Positions 1 to 6,691 of a stretch of DNA of 14,078 nt are shown piece by piece; position 1 is the first letter of the stretch, and each line of letters opens with the position of its first letter. The stretch is from positions 1 through 14,078 of the forward strand of contig DAIEPS010000024.1 of NCBI GenBank assembly GCA_027348305.1, written 5' to 3'. Source of the stretch: Anaerolineaceae bacterium (GTDB lineage: Bacteria; Chloroflexota; Anaerolineae; Anaerolineales; Anaerolineaceae). A program made the translations under genes and the position numbers. A model generated the notes under the pieces. That model saw nothing but the letters and a program-made list of their open reading frames with translations, had not been told where the DNA came from and did no database searches.

Positions 1-1181
1 GAGGTGGGGATGAACCCGGCCTTGCCATCCAAAACAGTTGGGATGCCGAAGGTCGTGATCAACCAACTGCCCAATAATGGCCCGGGGACCATGGTGAGGG
101 CAACCGAGAACAAAATGACGTAGCCGCCGAATTGTCCGCGTTTGTCTTCAGGGAAGAGGTCTTTGCTCCAGGCGCTGGTGGCGATGGTCCATGCGCTGAT
201 GGGTGCCAGCCATAAGATGCCCGTCAGGATCAGGGTTGGAACGCTGCGTGCCAATGAAAAGGCGATCAACCCGACCATTTCTGCGACGACAGCAGCCAGG
301 GCTACGTTTTTACGTCCCCAGCGGTCGGCCAGCAGACCGAGTGGATAGGCTGTGGCAATGCCTCCAAAAAGTATGGCGCAGAAAATGATCAATGATGCCT
401 GCATCGTGGGAATTTCGAGATAGGTGTTGATGTAGATCATTAAGTAGGGGAAGAAGATGTTCTGCGCCACACCCCAAAGTGTGATCGAGATCAGCAGCAT
501 GAACAGGTCGCGTTGTTGTTTCAAGGTTGACCAGCGGAAAGTATCTGTGATCTGCGACCAATAGGAGCCTTTTGGTTTTTCAAGGGCAACTTTGGGTTCC
601 TGGAGCAAGAGAGAAGCTACCAGGCCTAAAACAAACACCAGACCGCCGATCAGGTAGAAAAAGGCATAGTATCCGAGTGCATCAATGATGATGCCGGCAC
701 CACCATAAACGATCAGCAGCGCAACCCAGGTAAGGATTTCGAGCACTCCCATCACTTTGCCGCGATTATGCGTGGTGGTGATGTCAGCCACATAAGCGTG
801 AAAGACTGAATCGTTGGCGCTGGAACCAAAAAAGGTCATGATGCAGTCGAATGTAATGGCCATAAAAACCGCAAGCCCAATGGAATGGAAGAAGGCCGCA
901 GTCGGGAATAAGGCGGTGGTGATGCCCCAACCGAGATACCCGATGAGTAGAAAAGGTTTGCGTCCAAACCGTGAACGAATGCGGTCACTTAACGCGCCCA
1001 TAAAGATGGAAGCCAGGGTCGCGGTGATCGCGCTGGCAGCCACCATCCATGAAACCGGCCTTGGATCAGGTGTGATGGTATTGTAGATAAAGGTGTTGAA
1101 AAACTGGTTTTCAACCCCCCAGGCAAGAGAACCGAGAAAACCAAGGATGATGATAGCAACCCAGGTGCGTTTAGTGAGCAT
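1..1181 (-). CDS. MFS transporter, sugar/cation symporter-like (3' end beyond left edge)
   Basis: An open frame runs without a stop from an ATG at 1181 to the window edge, about 393 codons, so the C-terminus is missing. The start is preceded by GGAGG (1187-1191), 5 bases away. The protein is strongly hydrophobic with many membrane segments. It carries the MFS motif A loop after the second helix (G62 to F77, core DRIRSRFGRKPF) and a second copy of that motif, ADRWGRK, near residue 285 in the other half. The RFGRKPF form recalls the glycoside-pentoside-hexuronide and sucrose transporter group; that resemblance is from memory. The gene follows a ROK sugar kinase by 17 bases on the same strand, so the two are probably co-transcribed and the substrate is probably a sugar. 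The exact substrate cannot be read from the sequence. Confidence 0.85.
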   Translation of the reverse strand, partial: MLTKRTWVAIIILGFLGSLAWGVENQFFNTFIYNTITPDPRPVSWMVAASAITATLASIFMGALSDRIRSRFGRKPFLLIGYLGWGITTALFPTAAFFHSIGLAVFMAITFDCIMTFFGSSANDSVFHAYVADITTTHNRGKVMGVLEILTWVALLIVYGGAGIIIDALGYYAFFYLIGGLVFVLGLVASLLLQEPKVALEKPKGSYWSQITDTFRWSTLKQQRDLFMLLISITLWGVAQNIFFPYLMIYINTYLEIPTMQASLIIFCAILFGGIATAYPLGLLADRWGRKNVALAAVVAEMVGLIAFSLARSVPTLILTGILWLAPISAWTIATSAWSKDLFPEDKRGQFGGYVILFSVALTMVPGPLLGSWLITTFGIPTVLDGKAGFIPT

Positions 1182-1198
1182 GATGACCTCCGATGTAT

Positions 1199-2101
1199 TT
1201 ATTTGGATGATGCTGCGAGGGATGCCAGAGTGATGGCGCCCATGGAACCTGCACGATCCGCTAATTGTGGTGCAACAATAAATGTGTCATTTACCTTCTT
1301 GATCAATTCTGAATCCACATATCCGTTTAAGGATTCTCGAGCTACCTGGCGGATCTTTTCAAGCAACCCGGGTTTCTTCATCACACCGCCGCCGAGGATG
1401 ATGCGTTTGGGAGAGTAAGAGAGCACCCAATTGTGAACTGCCTGGCCGAGATAGAGAGCTTCGAGTTCCCATGCGGGGTGGTCTGCGGCCATGTCATGGG
1501 TTGAAATACCCCAGCGTTCGGTCATGGCCGGGCCGCTGGCCAGGCCTTCAAGGCAGTCACCATGGAAGGGACAGCGCCCCGGATAAGGATCATTCTCAAG
1601 GTTGTGTTTCATCAATAAATGTCCCAATTCGGGATGGATCAATCCGTGTACAGGAAGCCCGTTGCAGATCACACCGCCGCCGATGCCCGTGCCGATGGTG
1701 ACATACAGAAAATCGCTCAACCCCCGGCCTGCACCCCATTTTCCTTCACCCAGGGCGGCGCCATTAACGTCCGTGTCGAACCCATAGGGGATGTCAAACG
1801 CTTTTTTGAGTTGGGCGAGCAAGGGCGTATTCTGCCACTGCACCTTGGGTGTGGAGGTGATGCTGCCATAAAGTGGGTCGGATGGGTCAAGGTTGACAGG
1901 TCCGAAACAGGCAATCCCCATGGCTTCGAGGTGGATGCCATGTTTGGCTTCACTTTCCTTGAAGAATCGGATCACTTCAGGGAGGGTGACCTGGGGTGTT
2001 TCCGTTGGGATGGTACATTCTACGAGAATGTGTTCGGGATCCTGGGCGATAATGCAATTGAACTTGGTACCCCCGGCTTCGATTCCACCAAACCATGTCA
2101 T
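1199..2101 (-). CDS. ROK-family sugar kinase (fructokinase-like)
   Basis: This 300-residue cytoplasmic kinase should use ATP to phosphorylate a hexose, feeding sugar imported by the neighbouring transporter into glycolysis. Visible motifs are the phosphate loop GIEAGGTK (6-13), the catalytic Asp in FDTDVNGAALGEG (D111), the second ATP loop TIGTGIGGG (135-143), and a ROK zinc site: H161 in HPELGH plus C177-x2-H180-x2-C183. The C-x2-H-x2-C form resembles Bacillus YdhR/GmuE-type fructokinases rather than the CxCGxxGC of glucokinases and NagC. The start at 2101 is chosen because AAGGA lies about 8 bases upstream and the product then begins directly at the first strand. An in-frame ATG at 2134 would add 11 residues without a convincing ribosome site. 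Fructose, mannose or glucose specificity is not decided. Confidence 0.9.
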   Translation of the reverse strand: MTWFGGIEAGGTKFNCIIAQDPEHILVECTIPTETPQVTLPEVIRFFKESEAKHGIHLEAMGIACFGPVNLDPSDPLYGSITSTPKVQWQNTPLLAQLKKAFDIPYGFDTDVNGAALGEGKWGAGRGLSDFLYVTIGTGIGGGVICNGLPVHGLIHPELGHLLMKHNLENDPYPGRCPFHGDCLEGLASGPAMTERWGISTHDMAADHPAWELEALYLGQAVHNWVLSYSPKRIILGGGVMKKPGLLEKIRQVARESLNGYVDSELIKKVNDTFIVAPQLADRAGSMGAITLASLAASSK

Positions 2102-2275
2102 TGTGTCTGTCCTTAAGTAGAATAAGTTAATCATAGCATGACTTGACCGCCCTAGCGTTTAATGTGGTCAGTGTAAATATTAAAAAATTGTGGTTTGCAG
2201 AACCATTGATTATGATCAGTGTTACACAATATGGTATTTTGGGTCAAAATCCAACCTATTCATTTGGAGGAATTC
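2102..2275. promoter_or_regulatory. Divergent intergenic region between ROK kinase and oxoamine synthase
   Basis: This 174-base, mostly AT-rich gap must hold promoters for two divergent genes. On the plus strand, TTGTGG (2188-2193) and TATGAT (2211-2216) are spaced by 17 bases and form a weak candidate promoter for the oxoamine synthase; the -35 box is poor. A 9-base palindrome, GTGTTACAC, sits at 2219-2227, and a GTGTAA at 2171-2176 could pair with its TTACAC half. No convincing minus-strand promoter was found for the kinase. The ribosome site GGAGGA lies just before the start at 2276. Confidence 0.35.
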
Positions 2276-3454
2276 ATGGACTTATTTGAAAAGTGCTGCA
2301 ACTACACTGCAGCAAAAGATGCTAAAGCAACCGGCATTTATCCTTATTTTATAGCTTTGAACGAAAACGAGGGGACCGAAGTCGTCTACCAGGGCAAACG
2401 CCTGATCATGTGCGGATCAAACAACTATCTCGGTTTAACCACACATCCGAAGGTGCGCGAAGCAGCCATTGAAGCCATCAAGCGCTATGGCACAAGCTGC
2501 ACAGGCTCAAGGTTTTTGAATGGCACCCTGGCCCTTCATGAACAACTCGAAAGAGAACTGGCTGCCTGGGTGGGCAAAGAAGCGGCGCTGGTCTTTTCAA
2601 CCGGCATGCAAACCAACCTGGGGACCGTCAGCGCCCTGATCGGACGTGATGATGTCGTCATTCTGGATAAAGATGACCATGCTTCCATCGTGGATGGCGC
2701 CCGTTTGGGTTACGGCAAGATCGAACGCTTCCGCCACAATGACATGGAACACCTCGAAAAGGTACTGGCTTCCATCCCTGACACCGCCGGCAAACTGATC
2801 GTGGTGGACGGTATGTTCAGCATGGAAGGCGATCTGGCCCCCATCGCGGATATTGCCAAAGCCGCCAAGAAACACGGTGCCCGATTAATGATCGATGATG
2901 CCCACGGCATGGGCGTTTTGGGCGGTGGACACGGCACCTGCGCTCACCTCGGCGTGACTGACAAAGTTGACCTGATCATGTCCACATTCAGCAAATCCTT
3001 TGCCTCACTCGGTGGATTCATCGCCGGAGATGAGTGCACGATCCATTATATTCAACACACAGCGCGGGCTTTGATCTTCAGTGCCAGCATACCGCCATCC
3101 AATGCGGCGGCTGCCCTGGCTTCTTTGCACGTCATGCAGGAAGAACCTGAAAGAGCCGCCCGTGTGATTGCGGTGGCTGATAAGATGCGCAAAGGCTTTA
3201 CCTCCCTTGGATTCAACATCGGCGATTCCACCACACCGGTCGTGCCCATCATCATTGGTGACGACGGTAAAACCTTCCTGTTCTGGAAGAAGTTATTTGA
3301 CAACGGCGTCTTTGTGAATCCGGTCATTTCTCCGGCGGTCAATGCGGGGCACCAACTGCTACGCACCAGCTACATGGCAACCCACACCGATGCCCAGATG
3401 GACAAGGTGCTTGAGATCTTCGAAAAAGTTGGCAAAGAGATCGGGATTATCTGA
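2276..3454 (+). CDS. PLP-dependent alpha-oxoamine synthase, serine palmitoyltransferase-like
   Basis: This 392-residue enzyme belongs to the fold-type I family that condenses an amino acid with an acyl-CoA (serine palmitoyltransferase, KBL, BioF, HemA). The start at 2276 has GGAGGA 5 bases upstream; an in-frame ATG at 2219 lacks this. The PLP lysine is K240 in TFSKSFASLGGF, the pyridine-nitrogen Asp is D207 in IDDAHGMG with H210, and H135 in DDHASIVDG should stack on the ring. The lysine motif SKSFAS-GG fits bacterial serine palmitoyltransferases (for example Bacteroides SPT) better than the GKA-GG of KBL and BioF. The N-terminal YPYF segment, SNNYLGLT, SRFLNGT and the late VNPVISPA and MATHT segments also recall that group. 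If so, it makes 3-ketosphinganine from serine and acyl-CoA. KBL remains possible. It is a single gene, followed by a terminator, with no acyl carrier protein or reductase beside it. Confidence 0.85.
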   Translation: MDLFEKCCNYTAAKDAKATGIYPYFIALNENEGTEVVYQGKRLIMCGSNNYLGLTTHPKVREAAIEAIKRYGTSCTGSRFLNGTLALHEQLERELAAWVGKEAALVFSTGMQTNLGTVSALIGRDDVVILDKDDHASIVDGARLGYGKIERFRHNDMEHLEKVLASIPDTAGKLIVVDGMFSMEGDLAPIADIAKAAKKHGARLMIDDAHGMGVLGGGHGTCAHLGVTDKVDLIMSTFSKSFASLGGFIAGDECTIHYIQHTARALIFSASIPPSNAAAALASLHVMQEEPERAARVIAVADKMRKGFTSLGFNIGDSTTPVVPIIIGDDGKTFLFWKKLFDNGVFVNPVISPAVNAGHQLLRTSYMATHTDAQMDKVLEIFEKVGKEIGII

Positions 3455-3475
3455 CCTCGGTTTATTAAACATACT

Positions 3476-3508
3476 AAAAAGCCCGTTGATTTTTCAACGG
3501 GCTTTTTT
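3476..3508. terminator. Bidirectional intrinsic terminator
   Basis: A perfect 9-base stem (GCCCGTTGA at 3481-3489 with TCAACGGGC at 3494-3502) closes a TTTT loop. A five-base A tract precedes the stem and six T follow it, so it can work in both directions. It lies between the stop of the oxoamine synthase (plus strand, 3454) and that of the degV gene (minus strand, 3513), which converge here. Confidence 0.92.
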
Positions 3509-3512
3509 GCAG

Positions 3513-4346
3513 CTATTTTGTCAAGAAAAGGATACCGATGGTGTTAGGGCCGCAGTGGCTGGCGATGGTGGCACCTGCATCCGTGGTGCAGATCTCTTTG
3601 ATCGGAAGTATTTTTTCGATCTCTGATCTCAAATAAAGTGCATCTTCAGGGCAGACGGTGTGAGTGATAAATATGCGTGACGGATCAATGGCATCCTTGT
3701 GTTTGGCAAAGTTATCAAGCAGGGCATTCAGTCCTTTTTTGCGGCTGCCGCTGACTTTTTCGCGTACACCCAGCGTGCCGTCCATACGTACTTCGATCAC
3801 CGGGCGAATTTTAAGAATGCTGCTGATCACGTGTTCCATGGATGAACAGCGTCCGCCCATGTAGAGATAATCAAGGGTATCGATGACAAAGGAAGAATTC
3901 ACGCCTGGAATGAGAGCTTCCAGGGTAGTGGTAATCTCATCAAGAGACTTGCCGCTTTGAGCCAATTCCGCGGCTCTCAGCACCAGAAGTCCAATGCCGG
4001 TCGAAAGATTGAGCGAATCGATCAATCTGCCTTTGACACCGGACAGTGATTCCAGCGCAATGGCTGCACTTTGATAACTTGCCGAGAGTTTGGAACTGAT
4101 GCTGATGTAAATGAATTCGGGATATTTTTCGAACACCTGGGTAAACGCCGCAACCGAAGGTGCGGATGTTTTTGGCAGTTCACCCGAAGCTTTGACCGCT
4201 TCGAACAACTGCTCGGGTGAAAGTTCCAAACCGTCGAGATAATTCTGCCCGTTTACCAGTACATTGAGCGGAATAATTTCAATATCAAATTTGTTGATTA
4301 ATTCGGGACTCAAATCACAACAACTATCCGCGATGATTTTGACCAT
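3513..4346 (-). CDS. DegV family protein (fatty-acid-binding, FakB-like)
   Basis: The 277-residue product has the length and order of DegV/FakB proteins, which bind a fatty acid and, where a FakA kinase is present, present it for phosphorylation into phospholipid synthesis. Visible signatures are the N-terminal DSCCDLS (7-13), TSAPS (60-64) in the ligand loop, and ISISSKLSASYQSA (from about residue 81), which matches the family's serine-rich loop. The C-terminal domain contains the YLYMGGRCS segment typical of the family and ends with a GPNTIGILF strand. GAGGA precedes the ATG. It lies 26 bases downstream of the CorA-like gene and is probably co-transcribed with it. No FakA-like kinase is in the window, so a role in fatty acid activation is inferred from family only. 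Confidence 0.9.
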   Translation of the reverse strand: MVKIIADSCCDLSPELINKFDIEIIPLNVLVNGQNYLDGLELSPEQLFEAVKASGELPKTSAPSVAAFTQVFEKYPEFIYISISSKLSASYQSAAIALESLSGVKGRLIDSLNLSTGIGLLVLRAAELAQSGKSLDEITTTLEALIPGVNSSFVIDTLDYLYMGGRCSSMEHVISSILKIRPVIEVRMDGTLGVREKVSGSRKKGLNALLDNFAKHKDAIDPSRIFITHTVCPEDALYLRSEIEKILPIKEICTTDAGATIASHCGPNTIGILFLTK

Positions 4347-4372
4347 GTTGTTTTCCTCAATGAATAATTAGT

Positions 4373-5350
4373 TTAGAACCATTTCCGCCACCTGAAATAG
4401 ATCAGCATGGCTAAACCGATAAGCAGCATTCCAACACCGCAGATATAAAACCCGAGGGGATGTGTGGCGATGGGGATGGTAGTAAAGTTCATGCCGAAGA
4501 CTCCGGCAATGAAAGACAGGGGCAGGAAGATGGTGGAGACAATGGTTAATGCCTTCATTACTTCGTTCAAACGTAGGCTGGTGGAATTCAGGTAAATATC
4601 CATGGCGCCAGAGACGATATCGCGAATGGTATCTGAAAGGTCCTGGATCCTCACCAGGTGGTCGTAAATATCTCTGAAATAGAAACGGCTCTGAGGGTCG
4701 ATCAATGCGAATTCGTCACGAGTCAGGCGGTTGACCATTTCCCGCTGCGGAGAGATCACCCTACGTAATTCCATGATGCTGTGTTTTAACGTTAAAAGTC
4801 TTTCAAGTGTTTCAGGCGCGGGTTTTTCAAGCACGCTGTCTTCAAGGATCTCTACTTCGGTATCCATCTGGTCGATCAGCGGCATATATTCGTCAACAAG
4901 TGCGTCAAGTATGGCGTGGCACAAGAAATCGGAACCGAAGTTGGAGAGGCGAAAATCCTTGTGCACGCGTTCCCAGACCTTTTCCACGGGTGACATGCTG
5001 ATTTCAGTGGAGCAGGTGACTAAAAAATTTTCACCAAGGAAGAAATCCAACTCGAGGGTTTCAAGTTCGTGAAGATCCTCTGCCGGTTTAATGGCATGAG
5101 CAATGATAAACAGGTAGGAAATGAAATCATCCACCTTCGAAACCTGGTAGCCAATGCTTAAACAATCTTCGATCGTCAGAGGATGAAATTTGAAGGTATC
5201 TCTCAATACTAAATTGACTTCATCTTCAGTGGCAGATTCAAGACTGACCCAAAGATATCCAGTCTTGGAGTTCATCCTGGGTTTGATCTCTTCGATCGAT
5301 GAAATAAATTGAACAGGTTGGTTGGTTTCGAAATAGGCTGAACGTATCAT
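4373..5350 (-). CDS. corA: CorA family magnesium/cobalt transport protein
   Basis: This is a 325-residue inner-membrane channel for divalent cations, acting as a pentamer in the family. The first 260 or so residues form the acidic and helical cytoplasmic domain (for example IEDCLS near residue 60 and the long charged helices MDTEVEILEDSV and RLLTLKHSIMELRRVISPQREMVNRL, the latter only partly quoted). Two C-terminal membrane helices follow, about 268-288 and 299-320. The diagnostic GMN selectivity motif is at 286-288 in VFGMNF, at the end of the first helix, and the chain ends in a positive tail, RWRKWF. The ribosome site is weak: no clear GGAGG precedes the ATG, but the N-terminus looks natural for the family. 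Mg2+ versus Co2+ or Ni2+ cannot be told from sequence. Confidence 0.93.
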   Translation of the reverse strand: MIRSAYFETNQPVQFISSIEEIKPRMNSKTGYLWVSLESATEDEVNLVLRDTFKFHPLTIEDCLSIGYQVSKVDDFISYLFIIAHAIKPAEDLHELETLELDFFLGENFLVTCSTEISMSPVEKVWERVHKDFRLSNFGSDFLCHAILDALVDEYMPLIDQMDTEVEILEDSVLEKPAPETLERLLTLKHSIMELRRVISPQREMVNRLTRDEFALIDPQSRFYFRDIYDHLVRIQDLSDTIRDIVSGAMDIYLNSTSLRLNEVMKALTIVSTIFLPLSFIAGVFGMNFTTIPIATHPLGFYICGVGMLLIGLAMLIYFRWRKWF

Positions 5351-5392
5351 AGGCTGAATTTTAACCCCAAACGCTATTTTTTAACAGCTTGG

Positions 5393-5421
5393 AATATAAC
5401 ACCAGCCTGGTGAATTGGAAA
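5393..5421 (-). promoter_or_regulatory. Candidate sigma-70 promoter for corA-degV
   Basis: On the minus strand, TTTCCA (5416-5421) and TATATT (5393-5398) are separated by 17 bases. The -35 box matches the consensus at 4 of 6 positions. The rest of the 5351-5465 gap shows only a short CACCAG/CTGGTG palindrome inside the spacer and no convincing terminator after the DUF59 gene, so read-through from the regulator transcript is also possible. Confidence 0.4.
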
Positions 5422-5465
5422 CGAAATACGCGCGACTTGAGCGCAGCTAATTTGAAGCGGTTAGG

Positions 5466-5819
5466 TTAGAAAAGACCCCATTCGCCGCCAAGACCTTCTT
5501 CCATCATCGAAAAGTCCCAGTTTTCCATGCCAAAATCGATACCAACTGGACGTTCAAGGATCTGTTCGGCCTTCTGACGTGTGGATTCAAGCATGGCTGG
5601 TCCGTATGGGCAGAAGGGCGTGGTCAGGATCATCTTGACTATGGCGCCGTCATCGTTGATCTTAACATTACGCACCAGTCCAAGCTGGATGATATTGAGT
5701 GAAAGTTCGGGGTCAGTCACTTCGCTGAGCCCTTTGCGCAGTTGGTCGCAAAGTTCGGGGTGGGTGGTTTCAGCCTCCCACACTGGGCGGTTGGTTCCGG
5801 GTGTGTTTGAGTCTGCCAA
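5466..5819 (-). CDS. sufT: DUF59/MIP18-family Fe-S maturation protein, SufT-like
   Basis: This 117-residue soluble protein belongs to the DUF59 (MIP18, PaaD, SufT) family, whose members help deliver or mature Fe-S clusters alongside SUF. The core begins at the segment EVTDPELSLNIIQLGLVR (about 33-50), the family's DPE-x-IxxLGLV signature. It continues to TTPFCPYGP (65-73), which holds the conserved reactive Cys in the usual place. The ending, GGEWGLF, follows the GMENWDFSM segment. A TTG start at 5819 is chosen because GGAGG lies 7 bases upstream and the start falls 2 bases after the stop of the regulator gene. A longer reading from 5888 would only re-read the end of that gene. Tight coupling to the regulator and divergence from sufCBDSU argue for a role in the same pathway. 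The symbol is by family resemblance. Confidence 0.85.
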   Translation of the reverse strand: MADSNTPGTNRPVWEAETTHPELCDQLRKGLSEVTDPELSLNIIQLGLVRNVKINDDGAIVKMILTTPFCPYGPAMLESTRQKAEQILERPVGIDFGMENWDFSMMEEGLGGEWGLF

Positions 5820-5821
5820 GG

Positions 5822-6448
5822 TTATGCCTCCGCCAATGATTTGCCTGTGATCAGGTATGTGCAATGCACGTCGCCGCTCAAGACGCATTGGACCTTATCA
5901 GCCGGGATCGAAAGCATGGTGGAAATTACAGTTTGGTCCATGATAAACACTTCGGGGTGAGATTGCCCCACGTGATAAAATGGACAAGCTTTTTCGATGA
6001 TCTGGTAATCTTCACCGATTTTCTGCCATTCGATCATGAATCCTTCGTCACCCAGGCTCTTACGGATGGCTTCCAATTTTTGTTCGATGGGTAGTTTCTT
6101 GATGCGATCAAGATGCTCTGTCGCGAGAGATTTGGCCATGCGGATAAAGACCTGGTTGATCTCTTCCTGGGTCAGGGTGGTCTTAAGCTGCTCTAAAAGA
6201 CGGTTGGTCAAGGTCATGTAACGGGTGGGAAATTTTTCAAGCCCGGTATCGGTGAGTGAATAGACCAAACGCGGACGTCCAACGCCGTGACGTTCTTCAC
6301 TGGCCTGGATCAATCCTTCGGCTTGAAGATTGGTCAGGTGATGCCTGACAGAAATAGTGTTGATATCCACAGCTTCAGCGAGTTCGGTGATGGTTGCGGT
6401 GGGGTTGGTGAGCAAGGTTTGTAAAATGCGGTCGCGTGTACTTTTCAT
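5822..6448 (-). CDS. Winged-helix transcriptional regulator, SufR-like
   Basis: This 208-residue protein has an N-terminal winged helix-turn-helix (about 5-68; recognition region NTISVRHHLTNLQAEGLI, wing GVGRPRLVYSLTDTG) and a C-terminal sensor domain. The layout and the divergent suf operon match SufR, a Fe-S-binding repressor of suf genes. The C-terminal cysteines are C155 (in ACPFYH), C188 (VQCVL) and C196 (VHCTY). SufR proteins, as I recall them, begin the ligand set with C-x12-C. Here the residue 13 after C155 is F168, in HPEVFIMD, so the second cysteine is missing. It may still bind a cluster with three cysteines and another ligand, or sense something else. The ATG is preceded by a modest GGAAA. 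The gene's own promoter carries a strong inverted repeat, suggesting autoregulation. Confidence 0.85.
   Translation of the reverse strand: MKSTRDRILQTLLTNPTATITELAEAVDINTISVRHHLTNLQAEGLIQASEERHGVGRPRLVYSLTDTGLEKFPTRYMTLTNRLLEQLKTTLTQEEINQVFIRMAKSLATEHLDRIKKLPIEQKLEAIRKSLGDEGFMIEWQKIGEDYQIIEKACPFYHVGQSHPEVFIMDQTVISTMLSIPADKVQCVLSGDVHCTYLITGKSLAEA
5827..5831 (-). promoter_or_regulatory. Ribosome binding site fixing the TTG start of the sufT-like gene
   Basis: GGAGG on the minus strand lies inside the last codons of the regulator gene, 7 bases before the TTG at 5819. This is ideal spacing, while no ATG is available nearby. It implies translational coupling of the two genes. Confidence 0.75.
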
Positions 6449-6486
6449 AGGTTTTTTCCAGTCTTTAACTTACCTCTAATAAAAAT

Positions 6487-6516
6487 AATATATCATAAGA
6501 GTATAATAAGTGTCAA
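6487..6516 (-). promoter_or_regulatory. Sigma-70 promoter for the regulator-sufT transcript
   Basis: On the minus strand a perfect -35 box, TTGACA (6511-6516), and a TATATT -10 box (6487-6492) are spaced by 18 bases. Transcription would start near 6480, leaving a leader of about 30 bases. The -35 box lies within the inverted repeat at 6502-6535. Confidence 0.7.
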
Positions 6517-6535
6517 TTATAAGATACTTATTATA
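6502..6535. promoter_or_regulatory. Inverted repeat, probable operator of the SufR-like regulator
   Basis: Left arm TATAATAAGTGTC (6502-6514) and right arm GATACTTATTATA (6523-6535) are complementary at 12 of 13 positions across an 8-base spacer. The centre-to-centre distance of 21 bases is two helical turns, as expected for a dimeric winged-helix protein. The repeat covers the -35 box of the regulator's own promoter and lies about 50 bases upstream of the sufC -35 box. The sequence differs from the cyanobacterial SufR site CAAC-N6-GTTG. Binding is inferred. Confidence 0.65.
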
Positions 6536-6583
6536 AAAAACACAAGATAAAATTCTTAATAAACTAGATAAATATGGTAAATA

Positions 6584-6612
6584 TTGACCTCGAAAACCAA
6601 CTGTGATATAAT
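6584..6612 (+). promoter_or_regulatory. Sigma-70 promoter of the suf operon
   Basis: TTGACC (6584-6589) and a perfect TATAAT (6607-6612) are spaced by 17 bases, the best promoter in the window. Transcription would begin near 6619, giving an AT-rich leader of about 73 bases that ends in a short GC patch (from 6665) and the ribosome site GGAGAG before the sufC ATG. Confidence 0.8.
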
Positions 6613-6691
6613 TCTTTTGTTGTGATAAAAAAATAGATATTTATGATAAAAAACTAATATATTATCCGGCGCCAACGCCACGGAGAGAAGC

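Noticed and set aside
1619..2116. Long plus-strand open frame opposite the ROK kinase
   Set aside because: It is antisense to a gene with all ROK motifs intact, has no ribosome site and gives no recognisable protein.
3476..3508. Repeat element or CRISPR-like unit in the inverted repeat
   Set aside because: A single perfect stem with A and T tracts between convergent genes is fully explained as a bidirectional terminator.
6571..6585. AATAT-N5-ATATT palindrome next to the sufC -35 box
   Set aside because: The arms are only 5 bases and entirely A/T in a very AT-rich region; no link to the 6502-6535 repeat in sequence.
6598..6622. CAAC and GTTG flanking the sufC -10 box, recalling the cyanobacterial SufR operator
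   Set aside because: The two halves are 17 bases apart instead of 6, and 4-base motifs are common, so this is likely chance.
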